Assembly (NCBI GenBank): GCA_034211275.1
Contig: JAXHTF010000051.1
Span: forward strand, 1 to 35,441
Source: Acidobacteriota bacterium
Lineage (GTDB): Bacteria > Acidobacteriota > Thermoanaerobaculia > Multivoradales > JAHZIX01
Direction: 5' to 3'
Length of the DNA stretch: 35,441 nt
Part shown: in pieces, positions 7,356-15,269 of the stretch
Position numbering within the stretch: the stretch's first letter is position 1
Layout: every line of letters starts with the position of its first letter
Program-made: the position numbers and the translations under genes
The notes under the pieces: model-generated
What the model was told of the DNA's origin: nothing
Seen by the model: only the letters and a program-made list of their open reading frames with translations
Database searches by the model: none

Positions 7356-9164
7356 TCAGCCCTCTCCCTCGCCGGTGGAATCTTTTCCTCCCTGATCTTT
7401 GACCTTGCCGGTAAGGCTCAGCCCCAGCTCCGCCAGCTGGCGGGGATCCACCGGCGACGGCGCCTCGGTCATCAAGCAGGTCGCGGAGGTGGTCTTGGGG
7501 AAGGCGATGACGTCGCGGATGGAGGCGACGCCGGCGAGCACCATCACCAGCCGATCGAGGCCCAGGGCGATGCCCCCGTGGGGCGGCGCCCCGTAGCGCA
7601 GCGCCTCCAGCAGGAAGCCGAAGCGCTGCTCTGCCTCTTCGGCGTCAATGCCCAGCAGCGAGAAGACCCGCGCCTGCAGATCCGAGCGGTGGATACGGAT
7701 CGAGCCGCCCCCCAGCTCCATGCCGTTGAGCACCACGTCGTAGGCCAGGGAACGGACCGCTCCAGGGTCCGACTCGAGCTTGTCCAGATCCCGGGGATCC
7801 GGGTGGGTGAAGGGATGGTGGGTGGAAAACCAGCGGTCCTCGTCCTCATCCCATTCCACCAGCGGAAAGTCGGTGACCCAGAGGAATTTGTACACCCCGT
7901 CGGGAACCAGCTCGTAGTGGCGGGCCAGCTCCAGCCGCAGAGCACCGAGGGCGGCGCAGGCCACCGGCTCCTGAGCCGCCACGATCAGGGCGATGCCCCC
8001 TTCCTCGAGCTCCAGCCGCTCTACCAGTGCCGCCTCTTCAGCGTCGCTGAGCACGCCCTTGACCTGGAATTGCACCTCGCCGTCCCGGCGGCGCAGGGCG
8101 AGCACGCCCATGGCGCCATGGCGGCGAGCGATCTCCGCCCAGCCGTCCAGCTGTTTGCGGCTGGCGGCGGCGGCTCCGGTACTTCCGGGCAGGGCGAAGG
8201 CCCGCACCACCCCACCGTCCGCCAGGGTCTGACTGAAGCCCCGGAAGGCGCTCTCGGCGAGCAGGTCCGAGAGATCCTGGATCTCCAGCCCGAAGCGCAG
8301 ATCCGGCCGGTCGCTGCCGTAGCGCGCCATGGCCTCAGCCCAGGTCAGCCGAGGGAAAGGGGTCTCGATGTCGATGCCCGCCAGCGGGAAGACCCGGCGG
8401 AACAGTCCTTCCACCAGCTCGTAGACCTCCTCCTGATCGGGGAAGGAGAGCTCCACGTCCACCTGGGTGAACTCCGGCTGACGATCCGCCCGCAGATCCT
8501 CGTCGCGGAAGCAGCGGGCGATCTGCACGTAGCGCTCCATCCCCGCCACCATCAGGATCTGCTTGAAGATCTGGGGCGATTGGGGCAGGGCGTAGAAACG
8601 CCCCCGGTGGACCCGGCTAGGGACCAGGTAATCCCGAGCCCCCTCCGGCGTCGAGCGAGTGAGGATGGGCGTTTCGAGGTTGAGGAAGTCGTGCTCGTGG
8701 AAGTAGTTGAGGATCTCCAGGGTGACCTTGTCCCGGAGGATCAGATTGCGCTGCAGCTCCTGGCTGCGCAGGTCCAGATAGCGGTACTTGAGCCGCAGGG
8801 CCTCGCTCGCCTCGACCTTGCCGTCGGGGCTGAAGGGGGGCACCTCCGAAGGGCTGAGCACCTCGGCCTCGCTCACCACCACCTCGACCTCACCGGTGGC
8901 CATGTCGGGGTTGATGTTCTCCTCCGTGCGCCGGCGCACCGTGCCCCGCACCTCTACCACCCACTCGGCCCGTACCGGCTCCAGATCGGCGGCGGCCTGG
9001 GGATGATCCTCCGGCTCCACCACCGCCTGCACCACACCGCTACGGTCGCGCAGGTCGAGGAACACCAATCCCCCCAGGTCCCGGCGCCGATGCACCCAGG
9101 CCTGGAGCCGTACCGTCTCGCCTACTTGCTGCGGGGTCAGGGTCCCCGCTCCTAGCCGCTTCAT
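7356..9164 (-). CDS. aspS: Aspartyl-tRNA synthetase, bacterial type
   Basis: Class II aminoacyl-tRNA synthetase charging tRNA(Asp) in the cytoplasm. At 602 residues it has the full bacterial architecture. There is an N-terminal OB-fold anticodon-binding domain (about 15-100, with WVHRRRDLGGLVFLDLRDRSG), then a class II core with motif 2 (FRDEDLRADRQPEFTQVD, 219-236) and motif 3 (GGIALGLDRLVMVLAG, 530-545). The bacterial GAD insertion lies between about 290 and 420. The ATG at 9164 is preceded by AGGAGAGGA, a strong ribosome-binding site. I cannot tell from sequence alone whether it is discriminating or also charges tRNA(Asn). It sits between the carbonic-anhydrase-like gene (79-base gap) and aroB (4-base gap). 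Confidence 0.97.
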   Translation of the reverse strand: MKRLGAGTLTPQQVGETVRLQAWVHRRRDLGGLVFLDLRDRSGVVQAVVEPEDHPQAAADLEPVRAEWVVEVRGTVRRRTEENINPDMATGEVEVVVSEAEVLSPSEVPPFSPDGKVEASEALRLKYRYLDLRSQELQRNLILRDKVTLEILNYFHEHDFLNLETPILTRSTPEGARDYLVPSRVHRGRFYALPQSPQIFKQILMVAGMERYVQIARCFRDEDLRADRQPEFTQVDVELSFPDQEEVYELVEGLFRRVFPLAGIDIETPFPRLTWAEAMARYGSDRPDLRFGLEIQDLSDLLAESAFRGFSQTLADGGVVRAFALPGSTGAAAASRKQLDGWAEIARRHGAMGVLALRRRDGEVQFQVKGVLSDAEEAALVERLELEEGGIALIVAAQEPVACAALGALRLELARHYELVPDGVYKFLWVTDFPLVEWDEDEDRWFSTHHPFTHPDPRDLDKLESDPGAVRSLAYDVVLNGMELGGGSIRIHRSDLQARVFSLLGIDAEEAEQRFGFLLEALRYGAPPHGGIALGLDRLVMVLAGVASIRDVIAFPKTTSATCLMTEAPSPVDPRQLAELGLSLTGKVKDQGGKDSTGEGEG

Positions 9165-9243
9165 CTTCCTCTCCTAACTCGCTGGCGCTGCAATCTCGAT
9201 GAATCCAGAGTCGCTCTCCGATGGGGGGCTCTCCGATGGGGGC

Positions 9244-9786
9244 TCATGCTTCCGCGCCGCGATCCGTCTCCGCCAACATCTGGCGGTATTCGTCCTTGAG
9301 CTTGGCGTAGCGTCGGGCGTTGTCGCCGATGGCGGCGATCTCCTCCTCGCTCAGAGGCCGCGCCACCCGCGCCGGCACTCCCATCACCAGGTGGCCGGCG
9401 GGTACCCGCTTGCCCGGTGCCACCACCGCGCCGGCTCCCACCTGGGCGCCAGCCTCCACCACCGCTCCGTCGAGGACCCGGGCACCGATGCCGATGAGGG
9501 CGCCATCCTCCACCCGGCAACCGTGGACCACGGCGCCATGACCGATGACCACTCCGGCACCAATCTGGAGGTCGAAACGGCCGCCGGTGACGTGCAGCAC
9601 CGCACCGTCCTGGACGTTGGTACCAGCCCCGACGCGGATGGAATGGACGTCACCGCGGGCCACCGCACCGAACCAAAAGGAAACGTCGTCCCCCAGCTCC
9701 ACATCCCCCACCACGACTGCCGTGGGGGCGATGAAGACGCGGTGACCGAGCACCGGCAGCTGGCCGCGATAGGGGTAGACGGGCAT
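9244..9786 (-). CDS. Gamma-carbonic-anhydrase-like left-handed beta-helix protein
   Basis: A 180-residue hexapeptide-repeat protein of the YrdA/PaaY/gamma-carbonic-anhydrase group. The imperfect six-residue repeats with hydrophobic i positions run from about 10 to 140, followed by a C-terminal helix (SEEEIAAIGDNARRYAKLKDEYRQML) that packs against the helix in the family. Three histidines match the metal site: His65 (in QDGAVLH), His83 and His88, the last two five apart as in archaeal Cam. Whether it hydrates CO2 or acts on another substrate cannot be told; many homologues lack tested activity. It is the first gene of a unit continuing into aspS and aroB, and it diverges from the glycosyltransferase gene across a 150-base region. 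Confidence 0.9.
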   Translation of the reverse strand: MPVYPYRGQLPVLGHRVFIAPTAVVVGDVELGDDVSFWFGAVARGDVHSIRVGAGTNVQDGAVLHVTGGRFDLQIGAGVVIGHGAVVHGCRVEDGALIGIGARVLDGAVVEAGAQVGAGAVVAPGKRVPAGHLVMGVPARVARPLSEEEIAAIGDNARRYAKLKDEYRQMLAETDRGAEA

Positions 9787-9890
9787 GCAATCTCGTGAGT
9801 CGTTTCTCGTCGCTGCCCGGGGCGCTTTCCACGCCGTCAGTCCGGGCGCCCCGGCGTATTCCAGCTAGGGCTTCGTCACAAAGAATCGGG

Positions 9891-9896
9891 ATCTTA
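9891..9896 (-). promoter_or_regulatory. Possible -10 box for the carbonic-anhydrase-like gene
   Basis: On the minus strand TAAGAT (five of six matches to TATAAT) lies about 105 bases before the ATG at 9786. No convincing -35 hexamer is seen. Low confidence. Confidence 0.25.
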
Positions 9897-9924
9897 GCAC
9901 GCAGCAGGGTCGGAGCTCATCGCA

Positions 9925-9930
9925 TACAAT
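9925..9930 (+). promoter_or_regulatory. Possible -10 box directly before the GT2 start codon
   Basis: TACAAT (five of six matches) lies seven bases before the GTG at 9937. If it is used, transcription would start at or next to the start codon, giving a leaderless message. The start codon has no ribosome-binding site close by, which fits. No -35 match was found at the right distance. Confidence 0.3.
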
Positions 9931-9936
9931 CCGACC

Positions 9937-10689
9937 GTGGCCGAGCTCGACCCACCCTCCCAACCGACCGCCATCGACGTGGTGATCCCCGCCTTCAACG
10001 AGGAGGCGTCGCTGCCCTTGGTCTTGGCGGCGCTACCCCGTTCCCCCGCGGACCCCATCGCGGTGCGCCGGGTGGCGGTGGCGGACAATAATTCCACCGA
10101 CGGCACCGCCGAAGCGGCCCGCCGGGGTGGTGCGGAAGTGGTGCCGGCACCGCGCCAAGGCTATGGCAGCGCCTGCCTCGCCGCCCTCGACCATCTGCGC
10201 CGCAACGACCCTCCGGAAATCGTGGTCTTCCTGGATGCCGACTTCTCCGATCATCCGGAGGAGCTGCCCCGGCTGGTAGCCCCGATTCTCGCCGACGAGG
10301 CGGATCTGGTCATCGGTTCCCGGGTCCTGGGCCAGCGCGAACGCGGCGCCCTGCTGCCCCAGGCCCGAGCCGGCAACCTGGTGGCCTGCACCCTGATCCG
10401 CCTCTTCTACGGCCACCGTTACACTGATCTGGGTCCCTTCCGGGCGATCCGCTGGCAGGCCCTGGAAGAGCTCCGGATGAGCGACCCGGATTTCGGCTGG
10501 ACCGCCGAGATGCAGGTCAAGGCCCTGCGCCGGGGCCTGCGGGTCACCGAGGTCCCCGCCTCCTACCGCAAGCGCGTGGGCCAATCCAAGATCACCGGCA
10601 CCGTCAAGGGCACGGTGCTGGCGGGTTACAAAATTCTCTGGACCGTATTTCGATATACCTGGGAGCGAACGAGTAGAAAGCCCCAATGA
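9937..10689 (+). CDS. Family 2 glycosyltransferase, polyprenyl-phosphate sugar transferase-like
   Basis: A 250-residue GT-A fold enzyme that probably moves a sugar from a nucleotide donor onto a lipid phosphate or other acceptor on the cytoplasmic side. The N-terminus has IDVVIPAFNEEASLPLVL (13-30), then VADNNSTDGT for the nucleotide-binding strand, and VVFLDADFSDHPEELPRLV with the DxD metal site near residue 102. YTDLGPFRAIRWQAL and FGWTAEMQVKAL are typical of the dolichyl-phosphate mannose/glucose synthase-like branch. There is no C-terminal membrane anchor. The start is a GTG without a clear Shine-Dalgarno. It is the first gene of a unit with the thioesterase (10-base gap) and aroC. The exact sugar and acceptor are unknown. 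Confidence 0.88.
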   Translation: MAELDPPSQPTAIDVVIPAFNEEASLPLVLAALPRSPADPIAVRRVAVADNNSTDGTAEAARRGGAEVVPAPRQGYGSACLAALDHLRRNDPPEIVVFLDADFSDHPEELPRLVAPILADEADLVIGSRVLGQRERGALLPQARAGNLVACTLIRLFYGHRYTDLGPFRAIRWQALEELRMSDPDFGWTAEMQVKALRRGLRVTEVPASYRKRVGQSKITGTVKGTVLAGYKILWTVFRYTWERTSRKPQ

Positions 10690-10699
10690 AAGAGCATCG

Positions 10700-11179
10700 A
10701 TGAAAAAGACCGTAGATCCGAGCGTCAGCCAAGCCATCAGCTCCACCGTGGACATCGAGGTGCGCTACGCCGAGACCGATCAGATGGGGGTGGTTCACCA
10801 CGCCAACTACATCATCTGGTTCGAACAGGCCCGCACCGAGCTGTGCAAGGACAGCGGCTTCCACTACGCCGAAATCGAGGACCTGGGCTATTTGCTCATC
10901 GTCACCAAGGTGGAGGTGCGCTACGGCCGTGCCTGCCGCTACGGCGACACGGTGCAGGTGCGCTGCTGGCTCGACCGCATGGGCAGCCGCGGCCTGCGCT
11001 TCGCCTACGAGGTGGCCCGGGACGGCAAGGTCCTCACCACCGGCGCCACCGAGCATCTGTGGATGGACAAAGAAACCCGCCGCCCCACCCGCATCCCCGA
11101 GCCCCTGCGGGAGCCCTTCGAGCGCCTGGCGGGGGTCCTTCCCGCGGGGGTCAAGAGCCCGACCAAAGACAAGAGCTGA
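10700..11179 (+). CDS. YbgC/FadM-like acyl-CoA thioesterase
   Basis: A single hotdog-fold (4HBT) thioesterase of 159 residues, predicted to hydrolyse acyl-CoA thioesters in the cytoplasm. The active-site segment is RYAETDQMGVVHHANYIIWFEQAR, given here in two parts: the catalytic Asp27 lies in AETDQMG and is followed by VVHHANY, as in YbgC. The following EVRYGRACRYGDTVQVR and MGSRGLRFAYEV strands match the hotdog sheet. The C-terminus beyond about residue 140 is a charged tail. It follows the glycosyltransferase by 10 bases and precedes aroC by 14, so all three are probably co-transcribed. The tol-pal genes that often accompany ybgC are not here, so the substrate is open. Confidence 0.9.
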   Translation: MKKTVDPSVSQAISSTVDIEVRYAETDQMGVVHHANYIIWFEQARTELCKDSGFHYAEIEDLGYLLIVTKVEVRYGRACRYGDTVQVRCWLDRMGSRGLRFAYEVARDGKVLTTGATEHLWMDKETRRPTRIPEPLREPFERLAGVLPAGVKSPTKDKS

Positions 11180-11193
11180 TATCTTCCCCGACC

Positions 11194-12405
11194 ATGAAAC
11201 GCCTGCAACTGACCACCGGCGGCGAGAGCCATGGCCCCGGCCTCACGGCCCTCCTCACCGGCATGCCCGCCGGGCTACGGGTGGACTTCGAGCTCCTGCG
11301 CCGGGACATGGCCCGGCGCATGCACGGCTACGGCCGCGGCAACCGCATGAAGATCGAGCAGGACGAAGCGGAGCTGCGCGGCGGCGTCCGCGGCGGGGTG
11401 ACCCTGGGCTCCCCCATCGTCCTGTGGGTGCAGAACCGCGACTTCAAGAATTGGCAGCCGATGATGGACCCGGTGGAGACGGTCCCTCACCGGGTCGAGC
11501 AACGGCGGGTGCACCAGCCCCGCCCCGGCCACACCGACCTCGCCGGCGGGATCAAATACCTCCACGACGATCTGCGCAACGTCCTCGAACGCGCTTCCGC
11601 CCGGGAGACCGCGGCCCGGGTGGCAGCCGGAGCCTTGGCCAAGATGTTGTTGCGGGAAGTGGGAGTGGAAATCCTCAGCGGCGTCCGCTCCTTGGGGCCC
11701 ATCGGCGTCGGCAACCCGGTGCCCACCTGGGAAGATCTGCAGCAGGTGGACGAGAGCTCTCCCCTGCGCGCCATCCACAAGAATCTGGAGCCGGAGATGG
11801 TGGCGCTGGTGGACCAGGCCAAAGAGGCTGGGGAAACCCTCGGCGGCGCGGTGACGGTGATCGCCCACGGTGTCCCCGTGGGCCTGGGATCCCACGTGCA
11901 GTGGAACGAGAAGCTCGACGGCCGGCTGGCCCAGGCCATGCTCTCGGTACCGGCGGTGAAGGCGGTGGAGATCGGTGCCGGGGTAGACGCCAGCGGCGGC
12001 TTCGGCAGCCAGGCCCACGATCCCCTGGAGCCGGATGGACCTCTGAGACCGGATGGAAGCGGGCGCTGGCGGCGCACCAGCAACCGCGCCGGCGGCCTCG
12101 AAGGCGGCGTCACCAACGGCGAGGACGTGGTCCTGACCCTCTACAAGAAGCCCATCGCCACCCTGCGCAAGGGCCTTCCCAGCATCGACCTGGACACCCT
12201 CGAGGCCCACACCTCCCAATACGAGCGTAGCGACGTCACCGCCCTCCCCGCCGCCGGCGTCATCGCCGAGGCCATGCTCGCCCTGGTCCTCGCCGACGCC
12301 CTCCTCGACAAACTCGGCGGCGACTCCATGGACGAGGTCCTGGCCCACTACCGGGCGACCCTCGATCTGCAGCACAGCTGGCCCCGGCCGCGGGACTCCT
12401 CCTGA
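11194..12405 (+). CDS. aroC: Chorismate synthase
   Basis: Last enzyme of the common aromatic pathway, converting EPSP to chorismate with reduced FMN. The 403-residue protein starts with MKRLQLTTGGESHGPGLTAL, where GGESHG is the first family signature. The start was set there because a longer open frame upstream overlaps the thioesterase gene and is not family-like. Other signatures are MHGYGRGNRMKIEQDEAEL (a close fit to the family's GRG-RM), RPGHTDLAG, ERASARETAARVAAG and RAGGLEGGVTNGEDV. A short Asp/Pro/Gly-rich loop (LEPDGPLRPDGSGR) lies before the last signature. It ends the GT2-thioesterase-aroC unit and is followed after 22 bases by a large palindromic element. Confidence 0.97.
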   Translation: MKRLQLTTGGESHGPGLTALLTGMPAGLRVDFELLRRDMARRMHGYGRGNRMKIEQDEAELRGGVRGGVTLGSPIVLWVQNRDFKNWQPMMDPVETVPHRVEQRRVHQPRPGHTDLAGGIKYLHDDLRNVLERASARETAARVAAGALAKMLLREVGVEILSGVRSLGPIGVGNPVPTWEDLQQVDESSPLRAIHKNLEPEMVALVDQAKEAGETLGGAVTVIAHGVPVGLGSHVQWNEKLDGRLAQAMLSVPAVKAVEIGAGVDASGGFGSQAHDPLEPDGPLRPDGSGRWRRTSNRAGGLEGGVTNGEDVVLTLYKKPIATLRKGLPSIDLDTLEAHTSQYERSDVTALPAAGVIAEAMLALVLADALLDKLGGDSMDEVLAHYRATLDLQHSWPRPRDSS

Positions 12406-12427
12406 CCCGAAACTCGATGTTCGAAAT

Positions 12428-12494
12428 GGTGGGCTGGCGCCCACCCAACTGCTCGTTGCCGCATCCCCGCGTGTAGGGTGGGCGCCAGCCCACC
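12428..12494. repeat. Long perfect inverted repeat, dispersed intergenic element (copy A)
   Basis: The left arm GGTGGGCTGGCGCCCACCC (12428-12446) and the right arm (12476-12494) are exact reverse complements over 19 bases, with a 29-base loop. Each arm is itself a palindrome (GGTGGGC-TGGC-GCCCACC), so the RNA could fold as one long hairpin or a three-way shape. A related copy with the same left arm and a similar loop is at 25034. It sits between aroC and feoA and may end or protect the aroC transcript. There is no T-tract. Confidence 0.8.
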
Positions 12495-12547
12495 AAACTC
12501 CGCACCGGTTCCATCACCGCCCTCTGGTCCCGAAACTCCTCTGCTGG

Positions 12548-12553
12548 TATACT
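12548..12553 (+). promoter_or_regulatory. Candidate -10 box of the feo operon
   Basis: TATACT matches five of six positions of TATAAT. A weak -35 candidate (TGGTCC) lies 17 bases upstream at 12525-12530. The predicted start of transcription is near 12560, right at the edge of the palindromic operator, with a leader of about 50 bases before feoA. Confidence 0.5.
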
Positions 12554-12562
12554 AAGAATTAG

Positions 12563-12579
12563 TTGAGATCGAGTCTCAA
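12563..12579 (+). promoter_or_regulatory. Palindromic operator candidate for iron control of feoAB
   Basis: TTGAGATCGAGTCTCAA is a perfect TTGAGA-N5-TCTCAA dyad placed over the predicted transcription start of feoA. Iron regulators of the Fur and DtxR families bind dyads of about this size at this position, and a repressor bound here would block initiation. The outer arms resemble the GAGAAT-type half-sites of some Fur boxes, but the centre does not match. The regulator is inferred, not identified. Confidence 0.5.
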
Positions 12580-12610
12580 TAAGGATTCTTTTATCTCAGG
12601 AGAGCGCTCC

Positions 12611-12925
12611 ATGGAAATGTCCTCCGCCGCCACCGCTCAAGACGCTCCACAAGATTCGACCAAGGCGTCCGCCGCCGCCCAAGCGCTGCCCCTCACCCAG
12701 CTCGCCGAGGGTCAGAGCGCGCGCTTGCTGGACGCCCGCTTGGCGTCGGAAGACTGCTTGCTCCTCAGCGCTCTCGGGCTCACGGACCACTGCCGGTTGC
12801 GGCTGTGCAAGTGCGGCGATCCGTGGATCGTGCAGGTGCGCACCACCCGCATCGGCCTGGCGGAGGCCGTAGCCCGCAAACTCCTCGTCCTGCCGGAGCC
12901 CCACACCGGGCCCTCACCGCACTGA
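12611..12925 (+). CDS. feoA: FeoA-domain protein of the ferrous iron uptake system
   Basis: Small cytoplasmic SH3-like protein needed for FeoB function in iron(II) uptake. The chosen ATG gives 104 residues and has AGGAG eight bases upstream; a TTG 48 bases earlier lies inside the operator and is unlikely. The N-terminal 30 residues are Ala/Ser/Gln-rich and probably disordered. The FeoA domain follows from LPLTQLAEGQSARLLD to LGLTDHCRLRLCKCGDPWIVQVRTTRIGLAEAVARKLLV, which has the usual glycine-rich turn and the terminal pattern of a base strand then A-x-x-I-xV. It has two extra cysteines (Cys-Lys-Cys) in the central strand. feoB begins 175 bases downstream. Confidence 0.85.
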   Translation: MEMSSAATAQDAPQDSTKASAAAQALPLTQLAEGQSARLLDARLASEDCLLLSALGLTDHCRLRLCKCGDPWIVQVRTTRIGLAEAVARKLLVLPEPHTGPSPH

Positions 12926-13100
12926 GACCGAGCCTGCCGTGGGGTCGCCGGCGAAGCTGCCGGTCTTCCGGAGCCCGCTGCTGAAATCTCGTTCCCGGGA
13001 ACCCCGCCCCCACCTCCCCGCGAGGCGCTTCGGGCTCGACGGCATGTTGCAGAATTTGACCACCGTTCATCCAAAGACCTCGAGAGTTTTACCGTAGCCC

Positions 13101-15257
13101 ATGGCGCCTCCAACCCCAGCGTCGGCCTCGCCGGCGCCCGAGTCCTCTCCCGTGCCGGACCCGAGCCCGGCTCAACCGGTCAGCTCCCACCGCAAGCTGC
13201 GCATCGCCCTGCTGGGCAACCCCAACACCGGGAAAACCACCCTCTTCAACCGCCTCTGCGGGCTGCGGGCCAAGACCGCCAACTTCCCCGGCACCACTAC
13301 CGACGCCCGCTTCGGCCGCTGGGTGCCCCACCCCGAGACGCCGCTGGAGGTCATCGATCTCCCCGGCCTCTACCGGCTGAACCTCGACCTACCGGAATCC
13401 CGCGTCTGCCGCCATGCCCTGAGCGGCGAGGGGCTCTTCCGGGCGCCGGACGCCGTGGTGGTGGTGGTCGACACCACCAACCTCAGCCGCAACCTGCATC
13501 TGGTGGCGGAGCTGCTCAACTATCGCCTTCCCACCGTCGTCGCCCTCAACATGGTGGACCTGGCCCAGCGTCGGGGCCTGACCGTCGATGCCCAACGGCT
13601 GTCTCAGAAGCTGGGCTGCCCGGTGGTGCCCATGGTGGCGCGCACCGGCGCCGGCGTGTTGGAGCTCGGGGAGGCGGTGCGTCGAGTGCTCCGAGAGCCC
13701 GCCGCCGGGATCCGGGGACTGGAGATTTCAGGTCTCGAAGCTTCCGACCTCGATGTCTCCGGCTTCGACGCCCCCGGCCTCGAAGGCCCCCATCCCACGC
13801 TCCCCGATTGTGAAGACTCCCACGCCCTGGCCGCCTGGGCCGACGGCGTGGTCTCCGCCAGCATCGGCGGTGGCGAGGCCGTCGGCGGGGCCGGCGATAC
13901 GGTGACGGAAAGGCTGGACCAGGCTTTCACCCATCCTCTGGTGGGCTTGTTGGTGTTCATCGGCGTGATGGCGGGGATGTTCTGGATTCTCTTCGAGCTG
14001 GCCACCGTCCCCATGGACCTCATCGAGGCCACTTTCGAGCACCTCGGCGGCTGGATCGAGGGCACCCTCCCTGCCGGGCCGGTGCGCGAGCTGTTGGTGG
14101 ACGGCGTGGTGGCCGGAGTCGCCGGCACCGTGGTCTTCCTGCCACAGATCTGCCTGCTCTTCTTCCTCATCAGCCTGCTCGAGGACACCGGCTATCTGGG
14201 CCGCGCCGCCTTCGTCATGGACCGCCTGCTGTGCCGGTTCGGGCTCCCCGGCCAGGCCTTCGTGCCGCTGCTCTCGAGCCACGCCTGCGCACTGCCGGGG
14301 ATCATGGCCACCAAGCTCATCCCCGACCGCAAGGACCGGCTGGCGACCATCTTGGTGGCTCCGTTCATGAGCTGCTCGGCGCGCCTGCCGGTCTACGTCC
14401 TGCTCACCACCCTGCTCTTCCGCGAGCGCCCCATGCTCGCCGGCCTGGCCTTCGCCGGCTGCTATCTGCTGGGGGCCACCGCCGCCCTGCTCAGCGCCTT
14501 CGTCGCTCGGCGCACGGTGCTCAAAGGACGCTCCCGACCGATGGTCCTGGAGCTGCCGTCCTACAAGATGCCGTCCCTGCGCAGCGCTCTGTTCACCGCC
14601 TTCGACCAGGGGGTCGGCTTCCTACGCAAAGCCGGAACCTTCATCCTGGGCATCTGCATCGTCATGTGGTGGCTCAGCGCCTACCCTCAATCGCCGCCGC
14701 CGGAGTCGGCGGTGGAGCTGCGGCAGGAAGCCTCTCAGCTGCTGGAGAGCGCCCCCGAGCCGGCCCCGGAGGAGATCCAGGCACAGGTCCAGGAGCTACG
14801 GGACGAGGCCGCCTTCGAGGAGGCGCAGTACTCCCAACGCTACAGCTTCGCCGGCCGCCTGGGGCGCACCTTCGAGCCGGCGCTGGCGCCCCTGGGCTAC
14901 GACTGGCAGCTCACCGTCGGTGTGCTCACCAGCTTCCTGGCCCGTGAGGTCTTCGTCTCCACCATGGCGGTGCTGCTGGTGGGAGACGAAGATCTGGACG
15001 TCGAGGACTCCGGGGTCATCGAGCGCATCCGCACCGCCCGCCGGGACGACGGCTCTCCCCTCTTCACCCCCGCCACCTCCGCCAGCCTGCTGGTCTTCTT
15101 CGTCCTCGCCATGCAATGCCTGCCGACCCTGGCGGTGACCCGCCGGGAAACCGACAGCTGGAAGTGGACCGTCGTACAGCTGGCCTATATGACTGGCCTG
15201 GCCTACGTCTGCGCGTTCCTCACCTACCACGGCCTGCATTTGCTGGGCATCCCCTGA
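13101..15257 (+). CDS. feoB: Ferrous iron transporter FeoB
   Basis: Inner-membrane iron(II) transporter with an N-terminal G domain. The 718 residues begin with a Pro/Ser-rich tail of about 30 residues. G-protein motifs follow: GNPNTGKTT (39-47, P loop), NFPGTTTDARF (switch I), DLPGLY (86-91) and NMVD (150-153). A degenerate Gly-Leu-Glu/Asp repeat occupies 206-229 before the membrane part. Two Gate domains contain SSHACALPGIMATK (393-406) and MSCSARLPVYVLL (423-435), the conserved cysteines of the transport path. The core membrane helices lie between about 280 and 715, with a charged coiled-coil-like loop at 537-580. No clear Shine-Dalgarno precedes the ATG; GTG codons slightly downstream are possible. 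The operon is feoA-feoB-small CxxC protein. Confidence 0.96.
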   Translation: MAPPTPASASPAPESSPVPDPSPAQPVSSHRKLRIALLGNPNTGKTTLFNRLCGLRAKTANFPGTTTDARFGRWVPHPETPLEVIDLPGLYRLNLDLPESRVCRHALSGEGLFRAPDAVVVVVDTTNLSRNLHLVAELLNYRLPTVVALNMVDLAQRRGLTVDAQRLSQKLGCPVVPMVARTGAGVLELGEAVRRVLREPAAGIRGLEISGLEASDLDVSGFDAPGLEGPHPTLPDCEDSHALAAWADGVVSASIGGGEAVGGAGDTVTERLDQAFTHPLVGLLVFIGVMAGMFWILFELATVPMDLIEATFEHLGGWIEGTLPAGPVRELLVDGVVAGVAGTVVFLPQICLLFFLISLLEDTGYLGRAAFVMDRLLCRFGLPGQAFVPLLSSHACALPGIMATKLIPDRKDRLATILVAPFMSCSARLPVYVLLTTLLFRERPMLAGLAFAGCYLLGATAALLSAFVARRTVLKGRSRPMVLELPSYKMPSLRSALFTAFDQGVGFLRKAGTFILGICIVMWWLSAYPQSPPPESAVELRQEASQLLESAPEPAPEEIQAQVQELRDEAAFEEAQYSQRYSFAGRLGRTFEPALAPLGYDWQLTVGVLTSFLAREVFVSTMAVLLVGDEDLDVEDSGVIERIRTARRDDGSPLFTPATSASLLVFFVLAMQCLPTLAVTRRETDSWKWTVVQLAYMTGLAYVCAFLTYHGLHLLGIP

Positions 15258-15269
15258 GGTGAGCCCACG

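Noticed and set aside
6879-9155. 758-codon open frame opposite aroB and aspS
   Set aside because: It spans two well-supported genes on the other strand and shows only shadow composition.
12991-13002. Perfect 12-base palindrome GTTCCCGGGAAC between feoA and feoB
   Set aside because: Too short and GC-rich to separate from chance, and no promoter elements accompany it.
13044-13097. 17-codon ORF ending just before feoB, possible leader peptide
   Set aside because: No ribosome-binding site, no unusual codon run and no attenuator hairpin beside it.
13713-13790. Repeated units in feoB considered as a tandem DNA repeat
   Set aside because: The repeat is visible at the protein level only; the DNA units are too diverged for a true tandem repeat or CRISPR.
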